Source of the DNA: Chitinophagaceae bacterium | GTDB taxonomy: Bacteria > Bacteroidota > Bacteroidia > Chitinophagales > Chitinophagaceae | DNA length: 64,000 bases | Reading direction: 5' to 3' | NCBI GenBank assembly: GCA_016710935.1 | Contig: JADJTY010000001.1 | Span: 1 to 64,000, forward strand | Shown here: piece by piece, positions 1-8,185 of the stretch | How the letters are laid out: the number at the start of each line of letters is the position of its first letter | How positions within the stretch are numbered: the first letter of the stretch is position 1 | Notes under the pieces: model-generated | Seen by the model: only the letters and a program-made list of their open reading frames with translations | Database searches by the model: none | What the model was told of the DNA's origin: nothing | Program-made: the position numbers and the translations under genes

Positions 1-1099
1 TACAGTAATGAGTGTGCTTGCCAATGAACACAAAGCCATTAACCTGGGACAGGGTTTTCCGGATTATAACATGAGTGAAGAACTGATTGCGCTTGTGAAC
101 AAAGCCATGACCAGCGGGTATAATCAGTATGTACACATGAACGGGACTGTCTGCATTAAGAGAACGGCTGGCCGAAAAAATTACAAACCTGTATGCCACC
201 GAAGTTAATGGCGATACAGATATTTACCATTACGCCCGGCGGAACCTATGCCATTTACACCGCACTTACCACCATACTGCAACCCGGCGATGAAGTGATT
301 GCTTTTGAACCGGCCTACGACAGCTATATTCCCACGCTGAAATTAACGGAGCCGTGCCGGTTTTAATTCCGCTGGTAGTCCCCCGATTATAAAATTGACT
401 GGGAACTGGTGAAGCAAAAGATTACACCCAAAACAAAACTGATTATGCTGAACACGCCACACAACCCAACCAGGGCTGTGCTGGGGGCAGGTGATATTGT
501 GCAATTGCAAAGTGTTGTAAAAGACACCGGCATTTTTATTTTGAGCGATGAAGTATATGAGCATTTAATATTTGATGGTAAGCAACATGAAAGTATGTTG
601 CGTTATCCCGATCTGTACGAAAGAAGTTTTGTTTGCTTTTCGTTTGGCAAGGTTTACAATTGCACCGGCTGGAAACTGGGCTATTGTGTGGCCCCGCCGC
701 ATTGATGAAAGAGTTTAGAAAAGTTCACCAGTTTAACTGCTTTAGCTGCAACAGCCCGGTACAGTTTGCGTTAACAGAATTTCTACAGCATAAGGAAAAC
801 TATCTGCAGCTGGGAAGTTTTCTGCAGCAAAAAAGAGATTACCTGAAAAACCTGATGCAGCAGACAAAATTTAAAGCACTGCCATCTTACGGCAGTTATT
901 TTCAATTATACAGCTACAGCGATATTGCCGATGAAAGCGAAAAGGATTTTGCCATACGCCTTACCAAAGATTATGGCGTAGCCACCATACCCACATCAGT
1001 GTTTTATAAACACGGCGAAGACAATAAAGTACTGCGCTTTTGTTTTTCTAAAAGGAAAGCACACTGGAAGAAGCAGCAAACAGGTTGATGAAACTATAA
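1..1099 (+). CDS. PLP-dependent aminotransferase (methionine/kynurenine aminotransferase type), 5' truncated and frameshifted
   Basis: Fold type I aminotransferase resembling E. coli YbdL (methionine-oxo-acid transaminase). The pieces read in family order: NLGQGFPDY near 50, NTPHNPTRAV near 450, SDEVYEHL near 545, and the PLP-lysine region SFGKVYNCTGWKLGYC near 640-690. The C-terminal part (FRKVHQFNCFS, IPTSVFYKHG) follows in another frame. Codons before the ATG at 8 already fit the family, so the true start lies upstream of the window. At least five single-base shifts (near 145, 225, 340, 375, 695) break the frame. A last one in the A-run near 1049 hides the natural end; restoring it gives a stop at 1097-1099. 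The number of indels looks like sequencing error, but a pseudogene is not excluded. It is not the DegT-type KdnA aminotransferase. Confidence 0.8.
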
Positions 1100-1117
1100 T
1101 TTTACGTAAATATTTTT

Positions 1118-1206
1118 TACCACAAAGAGCACTAAGGAAATACATCACAAAGAGCACAAAACACTTTGTGCTCTTTGTGATAAATCTTGTGCCCTTTGTG
1201 GTTAAG
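1118..1206. repeat. CACAAAG-family palindromic intergenic repeat, copy 1
   Basis: A long inverted repeat: ACCACAAAGAGCAC at the left, CTTTGTGGT at the right, with inner arms CACAAAGAGCACAAA and TTTGTGCTCTTTGTG. It lies between two convergent genes and could act as a bidirectional terminator. The same family recurs at 6959-6969/8186-8220 with 8614-8660, at 9392-9484, at 10259-10350, and more weakly at 47213-47286. Confidence 0.8.
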
Positions 1207-1208
1207 TG

Positions 1209-1658
1209 CTAAACTCCAAACTGCATTAAATGATGATCCAGATGTTTGTACATACTCTGCCCCCATTGCTCCGGTGTAAATGTACCAAACATGGGATGCG
1301 GATATTTTCCCACATTACCGGGCCCGGCATGATGAAACCGGTTGATCATGGCAATAAGCTCCTGTTTTTCTTTTTCAAAATCACGTTCGTCTTTAATGAT
1401 AAAATTGGGAGCTGTGGGCAGGTTGCGTTTCCACGGTTCATCGTTGTATAATTTTTTCTTGAACACCCAGCCGATTAATAAACCTATAAACATGCGGGGC
1501 ATTTTTTTATCGCTCAGCGGCACTTTAAATGCTTCCTTGCAATGCGCCAGCATTTGTGCTACATTCATTTTGCCCCATTGGCGCTGGGTATTGGGTGTAA
1601 GTGTATTCAGGCGGTTGATGATCTCTGTGTAAGCGCTTTTATCAAATAAATTTTTCAT
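1209..1658 (-). CDS. DUF1569 (DinB-like fold) protein
   Basis: A 149-residue soluble protein without a signal peptide. The sequence MNVAQMLAHC near residue 31 and the C-terminal FTPEQWGQSMYKHLDHHL are typical of the DUF1569 family, which belongs to the DinB/YfiT four-helix superfamily. The conserved histidines of these two motifs are the expected metal ligands. The biochemical role of this family is not established; related DinB proteins include thiol-dependent transferases. The gene is intact and convergent with the upstream aminotransferase, with the palindromic repeat between them. The start MKNLFDKSAY fits the family. Confidence 0.75.
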   Translation of the reverse strand: MKNLFDKSAYTEIINRLNTLTPNTQRQWGKMNVAQMLAHCKEAFKVPLSDKKMPRMFIGLLIGWVFKKKLYNDEPWKRNLPTAPNFIIKDERDFEKEKQELIAMINRFHHAGPGNVGKYPHPMFGTFTPEQWGQSMYKHLDHHLMQFGV

Positions 1659-1817
1659 GTGCAGTTATTTTGCTAAAGGTATAAATTTTTTTAGCTGCTA
1701 TTATCAGCAGGCTGCACACTGCTTATATACAATACGTGCCGAAGCTGTGCATTTAACAGCTTTGGACGTAAGCCACAAAATGTGCTGTGGGATAATCGAT
1801 AATGTGGATTTTTAGCC

Positions 1818-1934
1818 AACGGGCAGGGCTTGCTGCAGGGCTGGAATTCATTGCTTGTCCGCCCGTAACCGCTGCTGAATAAAGATATAAAAGTACAGGT
1901 TAATTTATTTGTTTTTATGCACAGTTCGTGTTAG
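1818..1934. repeat. Cassette-boundary-like dispersed element, copy A
   Basis: It holds an imperfect stem: AACGGGCAGGGC (1818 on) pairs with GTCCGCCCGT near 1857-1866, followed by GCCGCTGCTG-like sequence. About 40 bases further is the core GCACAGTTCGTGTTAG (1919-1934). The same stem recurs at 3117-3177 and the core at 2533-2548 and 4918-4933. It lies directly 3' of a small minus-strand gene and supplies that gene's stop codon. The pattern recalls integron attC sites, but no canonical R'/R'' pair is clear and no integrase is visible. Confidence 0.5.
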
Positions 1935-2323
1935 TGGCTACCTATATTATATTTTCGTTGATATCCTAATGTTTCATACCACGCTTTTTGAGGTCTGCTT
2001 TTTGGATAACCGTTTTCAGTGCGAAACTTTTTTCGTTCTTCGGTAAAGTCCCACCACGTTTTTTTCGTGTCATTTGTGTTTGCAAAATTCACGATTAATC
2101 TAAATTGGTCTTCAACGCAAGGGTCAATCCAATAACCTTTTTTCTGTTCGTATTCGTCTGTGAGTTGAGCACCGTCTTTTTGTTTTAGTTCGTTGAGTGA
2201 ATAATAACCTAAAAAAACAAGGTCTTCTGCAAACTTTATTCCGACTGACGGAACGGTTTGAAATTCTGCTAAAGCATAAATTTCTTTTGCTCGTTCAGTT
2301 GTAGAGTTTAACAACACTTCCAA
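1931..2323 (-). CDS. Cdd1/pathogenicity-locus type helix-hairpin-helix protein
   Basis: A protein of about 130 residues. VPSVGIKFAEDLVFLGYYS (residues 24-42) is a helix-hairpin-helix of the Cdd1-like family, and WIDPCVEDQFRLIVNFA with KTWWDFTEERK matches its later part. HhH motifs usually bind DNA non-specifically; the role of this family is unknown. No ATG exists in frame before a stop at about 2350, so translation would begin at a TTG or the 5' end is damaged. The stop codon lies inside the dispersed repeat core at 1919-1934. Together with the GNAT and CAP genes nearby, it has the size and spacing of a cassette gene. Confidence 0.65.
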   Translation of the reverse strand: MEVLLNSTTERAKEIYALAEFQTVPSVGIKFAEDLVFLGYYSLNELKQKDGAQLTDEYEQKKGYWIDPCVEDQFRLIVNFANTNDTKKTWWDFTEERKKFRTENGYPKSRPQKAWYETLGYQRKYNIGSH

Positions 2324-2532
2324 TTCGTCAGTTGCGAAGTCAGAATGTTAGCAATTTTGATTTTATTCTTCTCAAATTTGTTTTTCAATGTCCGTCAGCG
2401 GAAGTTTTATGTTAGTTTTATTTTTCATCTTCGGCTTGGCGATGTGGCGGATTTTTAGCACTAAAGTTCAATAGAAATACTGCTGTTGAACCTTGTACAA
2501 ATGTTTCATAGAAGCACCTTAGCCACCATATT

Positions 2533-2556
2533 GCACAGTTCGTGTTAGCGGTTAGG
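2533..2556. repeat. Dispersed element core, copy 2
   Basis: The core GCACAGTTCGTGTTAG at 2533-2548 is followed by CGGTTAGGC. GTTAGGC fits the GTTRRRY core-site pattern of attC. It lies downstream (minus strand) of the GNAT gene. A minus-strand open frame across 2418-2630 is mostly a translation of this element and I do not call it a gene. Confidence 0.45.
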
Positions 2557-2602
2557 CGTTCTACTTGTTTATCTAGCTTTTGTGTCAATACTATTTCCAC
2601 TT

Positions 2603-3043
2603 TTATTTTTCTTGAAGAGTCCATAACCAAGCATCACCAATTTCTTCATCCTGTACAATTTCTGTAAAAATAAAACCGTTTTTCTCTAATATTTTTGTCG
2701 AAGCGTTATACTCAGGTGCGGTTTTCGCTGTAATAATTATTGTCAGGTCATCTTGTTGAGAAATTAAGACAAGTTCTTTACAAGAATACGAAGCAATACC
2801 TTGTCCTTCGTATTCTTTGAATGTCCAATATGCTATTTCAACTTTTCCTTCTTTTGGTTGTCCAGTAAAACCACAAGAGCCAACAATTTGCGTTTCTCTT
2901 ACTACAAAATATCCTACCCACGGTAAGTTGTAACCGATTTTCGGATAATATTCTTCATAAGATTTCAATAACATTTGGCAGTCGTCTGAACTATATAAGT
3001 CATTCGTCTTATCTAAATTTATTTCTATTGCTTTCAGTTCCAT
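2603..3043 (-). CDS. GNAT family N-acetyltransferase
   Basis: A 146-residue acetyltransferase of the RimJ/RimL-like type. VGYFVVRETQIVGSCGFTG (about 43-61) is the beta-strand core. The acetyl-CoA pyrophosphate loop is at YEGQGIASYSCKELV (about 78-92), and NASTKILEKNGF (about 113-124) is the C-terminal alpha/beta element. Transfer from acetyl-CoA to an amine is expected; the acceptor is unknown. It is intact and sits between two copies of the dispersed element, as single-gene cassettes do. GNAT genes are common cargo of such arrays, but this is inference from context. Confidence 0.8.
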   Translation of the reverse strand: MELKAIEINLDKTNDLYSSDDCQMLLKSYEEYYPKIGYNLPWVGYFVVRETQIVGSCGFTGQPKEGKVEIAYWTFKEYEGQGIASYSCKELVLISQQDDLTIIITAKTAPEYNASTKILEKNGFIFTEIVQDEEIGDAWLWTLQEK

Positions 3044-3116
3044 TTGTCTATTAATCTCAATTTATTTCTTGTCGGTTTATTTATGTCGGTGTTGTTTGTT
3101 ACGCTTAGCTTCTGCT

Positions 3117-3205
3117 AACGGGCAGGGGCTTTGTGCAGGTGTGGCATTAGTATTCCGTCCGCCCACAGCCGCTGCTGATTGAAAATATGAAGTTGAAGTT
3201 AAGAA
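3117..3205. repeat. Cassette-boundary-like dispersed element, copy B (interrupted)
   Basis: AACGGGCAGGGG at 3117 and CCGCCCACAGCCGCTGCTG ending at 3177 repeat the stem of copy A, followed by AT-rich sequence similar to 1879-1904. The match stops near 3205 and appears to resume at 4903 with the TTTATTTG spacer and core. This suggests about 1.7 kb of insertion sequence DNA entered this copy. Confidence 0.5.
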
Positions 3206-3300
3206 CTAAAGCTCAAAGTTGTTTGTCCTGTAAGCTCCCCTATAACTCGGCCATTTAAAAGTTGACAAAATTGTTAACTTTAAACCAAGGAGGTCGATTA

Positions 3301-3564
3301 TGAAAAGAACAAGATTCACCGAAACACAAATTGTAAAAGCTATTCAGGAACATGAAAATGGCAGGGATGCTAAAGAACTCTGCAGAGAGTTAGGTGTCAG
3401 TACTGCTGCTTTTACAAATGGCGACAACGCCATGGAGGATTAGATGTGAACGAACTCAAAAGAGTCAAGGAACTTGAGGACGAGAACAATCGTTTGAAGC
3501 GGATGTATGCTAATTTAAGTTTAGTACATGAAGCATTAAAGGATGCTGTTGCAAAAAGCTTTAA
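3301..3564 (+). pseudogene. IS3-family transposase OrfA, copy 1, frameshifted
   Basis: Starts MKRTRFTETQIVKAIQEHEN and carries the helix-turn-helix region DAKELCRELGVSTAAF, which binds the IS ends. After STAAF the frame is lost because one T is missing from the run near 3413-3417 compared with the intact 88-residue copy at 7848-8114. The leucine-zipper-like part (ELEDENNRLKRMYANLS) then reads in the shifted frame. A purine-rich AAGGAGG lies 7-8 bases before the start, an unusually strong ribosome site for this window. Confidence 0.85.
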
Positions 3565-4366
3565 GGCCTGATGATAAAGGCAGCTTGGCTGAACACATGA
3601 TAACCGAACATGGAATCAGTCAACGTCAGGCATGTAAAGTAGTAAGTCTGCCCAGAAGTAATGTGCAATACAAACGTAAACCCAAACGGGATGAACCAGT
3701 CATTGATCAGCTTAAAGAGCTGGTTGATAAACATCCATCAATTGGTTTTTGGCAGAGTTATTACAGGATCCGGCGAAAAGGTTTTAACTGGAACCACAAA
3801 AAAGTGTACCGTGTATACACAGAAATGAAACTCAATATCAGAAGGCGTTACAAAAACGCTTACCGGCAAGAGTAAAACAGGCATTGTATCAACCGGCGGC
3901 ATTGAATGAGGTATGGAGTATTGATTTTATGAGCGACACCTTTATGGGATGGAAGGCGTTTTAGGTTATTGAACATTATTGATGATTACAACAGGAGGTA
4001 TTACATATTGAAACTGATTTGTCGTTACCAACACTAAGGCTGATTAGGGTGCTGGAGTATTTAAAAGAGTTCAGGGGCTTGCCACAGATCATTCGGGTAG
4101 ATAATGGGCCGGAGTTTATCTCACACCGATTAGACATGTGGTGTAAGGAACACAAGATAAGCCTGGCTTTCATATAACCAGGTAAGCCCATGCAAAATGG
4201 TTTTGTAGAAAGGTGCAATGGAAACATCAGAAAGGAATTATTAAATGCCTTTGTTTTTAACAACCTGAATGATGTTCGACAAAAAGCGGAGGAATGGAGG
4301 CTGGATTACAACTGTTCAAGACCACATCAATCGCTGGGCTTTGTTCCACCGGTTGAGTTTATTTAA
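3543..4366 (+). pseudogene. IS3-family transposase OrfB, copy 1, disrupted
   Basis: The DDE integrase-type transposase. ISQRQACKVVSLPRSNVQYK (the HTH_21-like region) is followed by the catalytic core in pieces: SIDFM near 3920 (first Asp), IRVDNGPEF near 4095 (second Asp), and NGFVERCNGN near 4200 (Glu). The tail YNCSRPHQSLGFVPPVEF closes the protein. The frame is broken by an indel near 3857, an extra T near 3943, and a TAA near 4176 where copy 2 has a CAA codon. In IS3 elements OrfB is made as an OrfAB fusion by -1 frameshifting on an A-rich slippery site. Copy 1 lacks one A there. Confidence 0.85.
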
Positions 4367-4442
4367 TCCGTTTCCCATGTTAAACTAAAAAACAAATGAA
4401 AAATTATACTTTTGATTGGCACGAATTTAAGGGGAGCTTACA

Positions 4443-4902
4443 GGGGGAGCTTAAAAAATTTGAAGCCGAATTATATAAAAAACTGGAAGCCTGGCAACCA
4501 GAATTGGTAAAGCAGGTTCGGAGTGTTGTGGGCATTGGCAAGCGGGCTACTGCAATATTAATTGTAACCACGCAGGGCTTTAAGCACACCCAAACCTACC
4601 AGCAACTAATAAGCTATGCAGGCCTAAGCCCCAAGGAATATAGCAGCGGCAGCAGCATAAGAGGCAAGGTGCGTATCTGCAAACAGGGTGGTTCATTGCT
4701 GCGACATACGCTTTACATGTGCGCCCTGAATGCTAAGGAAACAAATGGCGCCTGCAAAGAATTATTTGACCGGCTGGTAGCAAAAGGAAAAAATAAAAAA
4801 CTGGCCGTTATTGCTGTAGCAAATAAGCTTTTAAAACAAGTTTTTGGAGTGGTAAAAAACGAGTGTTTGTTCGACAGAAATTATTATAAAAAAACAGCTT
4901 GA
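4443..4902 (+). pseudogene. IS110-family transposase, C-terminal remnant
   Basis: The frame opens at 4396 inside the IS3 right end, but the IS110 part begins after 4442. It carries the Transposase_20 region: VVGIGKRATAILIVTT, ISYAGLSPKEYSSGSSIRGK and the Gly/Ser motif CKQGGSLLRHTLYMCALNA. This is the C-terminal half of a DEDD-type IS110 transposase. The N-terminal RuvC-like half is missing, and no matching piece lies left of the IS3 copy. So IS3 insertion was accompanied by deletion, or the IS110 was already partial. The stop codon directly abuts the dispersed element at 4903. Some IS110-group elements (IS1111-attC) target attC sites, which fits this placement. Confidence 0.85.
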
Positions 4903-4933
4903 TTTATTTGTTTTTATGCACAGTTCGTGTTGG
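4903..4933. repeat. Dispersed element core, copy 3
   Basis: ATTTATTTGTTTTTATGCAC followed by AGTTCGTGTT matches 1904-1932 almost exactly. It is the likely continuation of copy B beyond the insertion sequences, or an IS110 end that also marks copy A. Confidence 0.5.
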
Positions 4934-4941
4934 TTGCAGTT

Positions 4942-5538
4942 TTATTGTAACTCAGCAACTGCACAAACTTCGAATTCGAAATGTTTATTACTACTTAACC
5001 CAATTTTACTGTAGGATTTGTCAAGGCAAATTTTCCTGTGTCCCAAAGATTTAATTCCAGAGTCAACTAGTAATTGTAAGGCTATGTCTTTACCAGTTTT
5101 TTGTCCAAACGAAATGCACTCGGCATAATTCGTTTTTTTACAATTAACTCTGTCGTGTCCGCTTCTATTAACTTTTGAAATTTCTGTTGAATAGCATTTG
5201 GCGTCAAAATAAAGTGTCCTGCTAAATATTAGAGCTTTGCAAGCTTTTCTATTTAATAAATCGTTTTGAAGTGATTTTTTGAATTCTTCAAATTCAATCA
5301 AAACACTGTCTTCATAATCTTCGTTTATTTGATATTGGCTGACTTCAAGTTCAGAAAATTCTTTAGGGAAAAGCCGGCAAAGATTTATGTACAGTATTGC
5401 TTCCTTCTCGGTTTTTGTCAAATAGGATATATTTTTTGCAGTGTTGGCTTTATCCATTTGTGACTTTGTCCAAACCTGAGAAAAGGAAGTAGCAGAAACT
5501 GCCAAAAGGATAAATATAAAGACTGTCTTTGCTTTCAT
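4942..5538 (-). CDS. Secreted CAP-domain (SCP/PR-1 like) protein
   Basis: 198 residues with a signal peptide (MKAKTVFIFILLAVSATSFS, cleavage near residue 20). LTKTEKEAILYINLCRLFP (about 40-58) matches the first helix of a CAP domain, and SGHDR, ECISFG and SLGHRKICLDKSYSKIGL (about 166-183) match the later signature motifs, including the His and Glu typical of the CAP cavity. Bacterial CAP proteins are exported and of mostly unknown activity. The gene is intact, ends just after a copy of the dispersed element, and is the third small minus-strand gene in this array. Confidence 0.75.
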   Translation of the reverse strand: MKAKTVFIFILLAVSATSFSQVWTKSQMDKANTAKNISYLTKTEKEAILYINLCRLFPKEFSELEVSQYQINEDYEDSVLIEFEEFKKSLQNDLLNRKACKALIFSRTLYFDAKCYSTEISKVNRSGHDRVNCKKTNYAECISFGQKTGKDIALQLLVDSGIKSLGHRKICLDKSYSKIGLSSNKHFEFEVCAVAELQ

Positions 5539-5640
5539 TAGGTGTCAAAATAGTAGAGTGCTTAAAAATTGCAACCAACTCTTAAATATACGCTACTCTT
5601 TGTATAAAAAAGCATTAATTTTCAATATAAAACTATACAA

Positions 5641-5868
5641 ATGATTGAGCTTACATACTGGAACGAAGATTTGCAAATAGGGCTTGCAGACTGGAAAGCA
5701 GTTTACCAGTTTCCACAAAAGAACTGATGGAAAAGGAAATTCACCAGGGAAATCTTTATTATAGAAGCAAGGGGTAGTAACAGGAGAATAAGTTATAAGC
5801 AAATAAAAAAAGGGCTGATAAAAAGGCAAATATTTATAAAAGAAGAGTTGTGTCTTTTGCCTTTTTAA
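5641..5868 (+). pseudogene. Small conserved-looking ORF interrupted by one TGA
   Basis: Reading from ATG 5641, 28 codons (ending YQFPQKN) are followed by TGA at 5725-5727. The same frame then continues open for 46 codons to TAA 5866-5868, ending IKRQIFIKEELCLLPF. The basic second half (SNRRISYKQIKKGLIKRQ) reads like a real protein. I do not recognise the family. One point change (for example CGA to TGA) would explain the stop. Selenocysteine is unlikely: no SECIS-like structure is evident and only tRNA-selenouridine genes are visible in the window. Confidence 0.4.
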
Positions 5869-5881
5869 AACTTACAGCAGC

Positions 5882-6946
5882 TCATACAAAGCCCTTAGCC
5901 TTTCCCCTTGTCATTTGTTTTTCCCAATCTTTTCCAAGGGCATTTTCCCAAAGCGGTTTCATGCCCAGCGATACATCAATCATCTTATTAAAATCCTCAT
6001 CGCTTAAACCGGCGCAGATGTTTTTGGGTATATCAATATTGTTCTTCTCTACCATGTATTTAAATTCTTTTACGCCATCAGGGTAAAACTCCTGCAAATG
6101 ATCAAACACAATACAATTGCCAATACCATGCTTGGTGCCCAGCAAATAGCTGAGGCCATAACTTACTGCATGTGCCACGCCAACCTGGCTGTAGGCAATA
6201 CTCATACCGCCGGCGTAAGATGCCATCATCAGTTTGTCATCGCTGTCCGCATCCCAGCCGTCTTTTGTTACATACACATCTCTGCAAAGCTGCAATGCTT
6301 TTTCGCCATAGCTTTTACTGAACTCGTTTAAAAAAGTTCCGTTCAGGCTTTCAATACAATGTATATAACAATCCATGCCGGTATAAAAACGTTGGTTGGC
6401 TGGTGCATCGGCGGTTAATTCGGGGTCTAAAACTATCTGATCAAAAGGAGTAAAATCAGAATTCATACCCAACTTTTTTGTTGGGCCAGTTAGCACGGTA
6501 GTGCGGCTTACTTCGGCACCGGTACCACTAAGTGTTGGTATGCCCACTTTGTAAACGCCGGCATTTTTCACCAGGTCCCAGCCCTGGTAATCGGCACTGC
6601 TGCCGGGGTTGTTCATCATTAAAGAAACGGCTTTGGCCAGATCCATGGCGCTGCCGCCACCAATACCAATAATACCACTCACCGTACCAAACTCTTCTTT
6701 AAGCTGGTTGGCCAGGCTATCTACATAAGTTGTTTTAGGTTCGTAGGTTACATCAACAAAAATAATTTTATCGTTGCCACGAACGGGAACACGGTTGGCA
6801 AGTTCTTTGCCATTAAAGAAATGGTCTACCAAAAAAACCATGGGAGCACCAGCCTTGCGATGCGGCGCAATGATTTCATCTAACTGGTTAAAAGAACCAC
6901 GGCCATAAATTACATAGCCAACCATTTTAAAATTTCTGAATGCCAT
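5882..6946 (-). CDS. kdnB: 3-deoxy-alpha-D-manno-octulosonate 8-oxidase (KdnB-like iron alcohol dehydrogenase)
   Basis: 354 residues, group III iron-dependent alcohol dehydrogenase fold. GIIGIGGGSAMDLAKAVSLM (about 91-110) is the NAD-binding glycine motif. The metal ligands are visible in GMDCYIHCIES (Asp and His), GVAHAVSYGLS and GTKHGIGNC. The overall sequence, starting MAFRNFKMVGYVIYGRGSF, resembles KdnB, which in Shewanella oxidises the C8 hydroxyl of Kdo before KdnA aminates it to give 8-amino-Kdo. KdsB then activates that sugar with CMP, and a kdsB gene lies about 1.7 kb downstream on the same strand, separated by the IS3 copy and the GxxExxY gene. KdnA is not in the window. The gene is intact. 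Confidence 0.8.
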   Translation of the reverse strand: MAFRNFKMVGYVIYGRGSFNQLDEIIAPHRKAGAPMVFLVDHFFNGKELANRVPVRGNDKIIFVDVTYEPKTTYVDSLANQLKEEFGTVSGIIGIGGGSAMDLAKAVSLMMNNPGSSADYQGWDLVKNAGVYKVGIPTLSGTGAEVSRTTVLTGPTKKLGMNSDFTPFDQIVLDPELTADAPANQRFYTGMDCYIHCIESLNGTFLNEFSKSYGEKALQLCRDVYVTKDGWDADSDDKLMMASYAGGMSIAYSQVGVAHAVSYGLSYLLGTKHGIGNCIVFDHLQEFYPDGVKEFKYMVEKNNIDIPKNICAGLSDEDFNKMIDVSLGMKPLWENALGKDWEKQMTRGKAKGFV

Positions 6947-7046
6947 AAGTTTGTTTTTTTACCACAAAGTGTAAGCTCCCCTTAAATTCGTGCCAATCAA
7001 AAGTATAATTTTTCATTTGTTTTTTTAGTTTAACATGGGAAACGGA

Positions 7047-7857
7047 TTAAATAAACTCAACCGGTGGAACAAAGCCCAGCGATTGATGTGGTCTTGAACA
7101 GTTGTAATCCAGCCTCCATTCCTCCGCTTTTTGTCGAACATCATTCAGGTTGTTAAAAACAAAGGCATTTAATAATTCCTTTCTGATGTTTCCATTGCAC
7201 CTTTCTACAAAACCATTTTGCATGGGCTTACCTGGTTGTATAAAAGCCAGGCTTATCTTGTGTTCCTTACACCACATGTCTAATCGGTGAGATAAACTCC
7301 GGCCCATTATCTACCCGAATGATCTGTGGCAAGCCCCTGAACTCTTTTAAATACTCCAGCACCTAATCAGCCTTAGTGTTGGTAACTACAAATCAGTTTC
7401 AATATGTAATACCTCCCTGTTGTAATCATCAATAATGTTCAATAACCTAAAACGCCTTCCATCCCATAAGGTGTCGCTCATAAAATCAATACTCCATACC
7501 TCATTCAATGCCGCCGGTTGATACAATGCCTGTTTTACTCTTGCCGGTAAGCGTTTTTTTGTAACGCCTTCTGATATTGAGTTTCATTTCTGTGTATACA
7601 CGGTACACTTTTTTGTGGTTCCAGTTAAAACCTTTTCGCCGGATCCTGTAATAACTCTGCCAAAAACCAATTGATGGATGTTTATCAACCAGCTCTTTAA
7701 GCTGATCAATGACTGGTTCATCCCGTTTGGGTTTACGTTTGTATTGCACATTACTTCTGGGCAGACTTACTACTTTACATGCCTGACGTTGACTGATTCC
7801 ATGTTCGGTTATCATGTGTTCAGCCAAGCTGCCTTTATCATCAGGCCTTAAAGCTTT
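7047..7857 (-). pseudogene. IS3-family transposase OrfB, copy 2, disrupted
   Basis: Same DDE transposase as in copy 1. The 3' third (7047-7307) keeps FIQPGKPMQNGFVERCNGN with the catalytic Glu and the C-terminal SRPHQSLGFVPP. The 5' part (7501-7827) keeps the HTH_21-like region up to MKLNIRRRYK, then shifts frame in a T-run near 7554. The middle contains SIDFMSD and IRVDNGPEF but also a TAG. A functional enzyme cannot be made unless these are sequence errors. Confidence 0.85.
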
Positions 7858-8114
7858 TTTGCAACAGCATCCTTTAATGCTTCATGTACTAAACTTAAAT
7901 TAGCATACATCCGCTTCAAACGATTGTTCTCGTCCTCAAGTTCCTTGACTCTTTTGAGTTCGTTCACATCTAATCCTCCATAGCGTTGTCGCCATTTGTA
8001 AAAAGCAGCAGTACTGACACCTAACTCTCTGCAGAGTTCTTTAGCATCCCTGCCATTTTCATGTTCCTGAATAGCTTTTACAATTTGTGTTTCGGTGAAT
8101 CTTGTTCTTTTCAT
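7848..8114 (-). CDS. IS3-family transposase OrfA, copy 2, intact
   Basis: 88 residues: helix-turn-helix (AKELCRELGVSTAAFYKWRQ, about 24-43) followed by a leucine-zipper-like coiled coil (ELEDENNRLKRMYANLSLVH). The frame ends AVAKKL at a GCAAAAAAGC sequence. This A6G run is a canonical -1 slippery site of the IS3 family for making the OrfAB fusion. It is the only uninterrupted transposase reading frame of the two copies. Confidence 0.9.
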   Translation of the reverse strand: MKRTRFTETQIVKAIQEHENGRDAKELCRELGVSTAAFYKWRQRYGGLDVNELKRVKELEDENNRLKRMYANLSLVHEALKDAVAKKL

Positions 8115-8185
8115 AATCGACCTCCTTGGTTTAAAGTTAACAATTTTGTCAACTTTTAAATGGCCGAGTTATAGGGGAGCTTACA

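Larger units (their letters stand above)
3229..4442 (+). mobile_element. IS3-family insertion sequence, copy 1 (defective)
   Basis: 1,214 bp bounded by inverted repeats TGTAAGCTCCCC (3229-3240) and GGGGAGCTTACA (4431-4442). It carries an orfA/orfB pair of IS3 type and is nearly identical to the inverted copy at 6970-8185. Differences include a lost T in orfA near 3415, a five-A instead of six-A run at the presumed slippery site near 3553, an extra T near 3943, and a stop in orfB at 4174-4180. No target duplication is evident, so one flank may have been rearranged. It lies against an IS110 remnant. Confidence 0.9.
6970..8185 (-). mobile_element. IS3-family insertion sequence, copy 2 (defective), inverted relative to copy 1
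   Basis: 1,216 bp with ends TGTAAGCTCCCC (6970-6981) and GGGGAGCTTACA (8174-8185). AAAG at 6966-6969 and 8186-8189 is a 4-bp target duplication. Removing the element and one AAAG restores ACCACAAAGGACACGAAGG, the left arm of the palindromic repeat. OrfA is intact; orfB has an early stop (TAG where copy 1 reads TCG, near 7389) and an indel near 7553. Copies 1 and 2 are inverted about 2.5 kb apart and could invert the segment holding the IS110 remnant, the CAP gene and kdnB. Confidence 0.92.

Noticed and set aside
1..1099. KdnA, the missing partner of KdnB
   Set aside because: The broken aminotransferase has YbdL-type motifs, not those of the DegT family to which KdnA belongs.
2418..2630. Minus-strand open frame of 70 residues overlapping the GNAT gene
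   Set aside because: Most of it translates the dispersed element, it overlaps the GNAT 3' end, and it has no domain; treated as a by-product of the repeat.
4396..4442. Start of the IS110 frame inside the IS3 right end
   Set aside because: The first 15 codons come from the IS3 terminal region, so they are a chance extension and not part of the IS110 protein.
5725..5727. Selenocysteine codon
   Set aside because: No SECIS-like hairpin or Sec machinery is visible, and the flanking residues do not resemble a redox site.
5593..5829. Minus-strand open frame of 78 residues
   Set aside because: It is antisense to the more protein-like plus-strand frame at 5641-5868 and has no family features.
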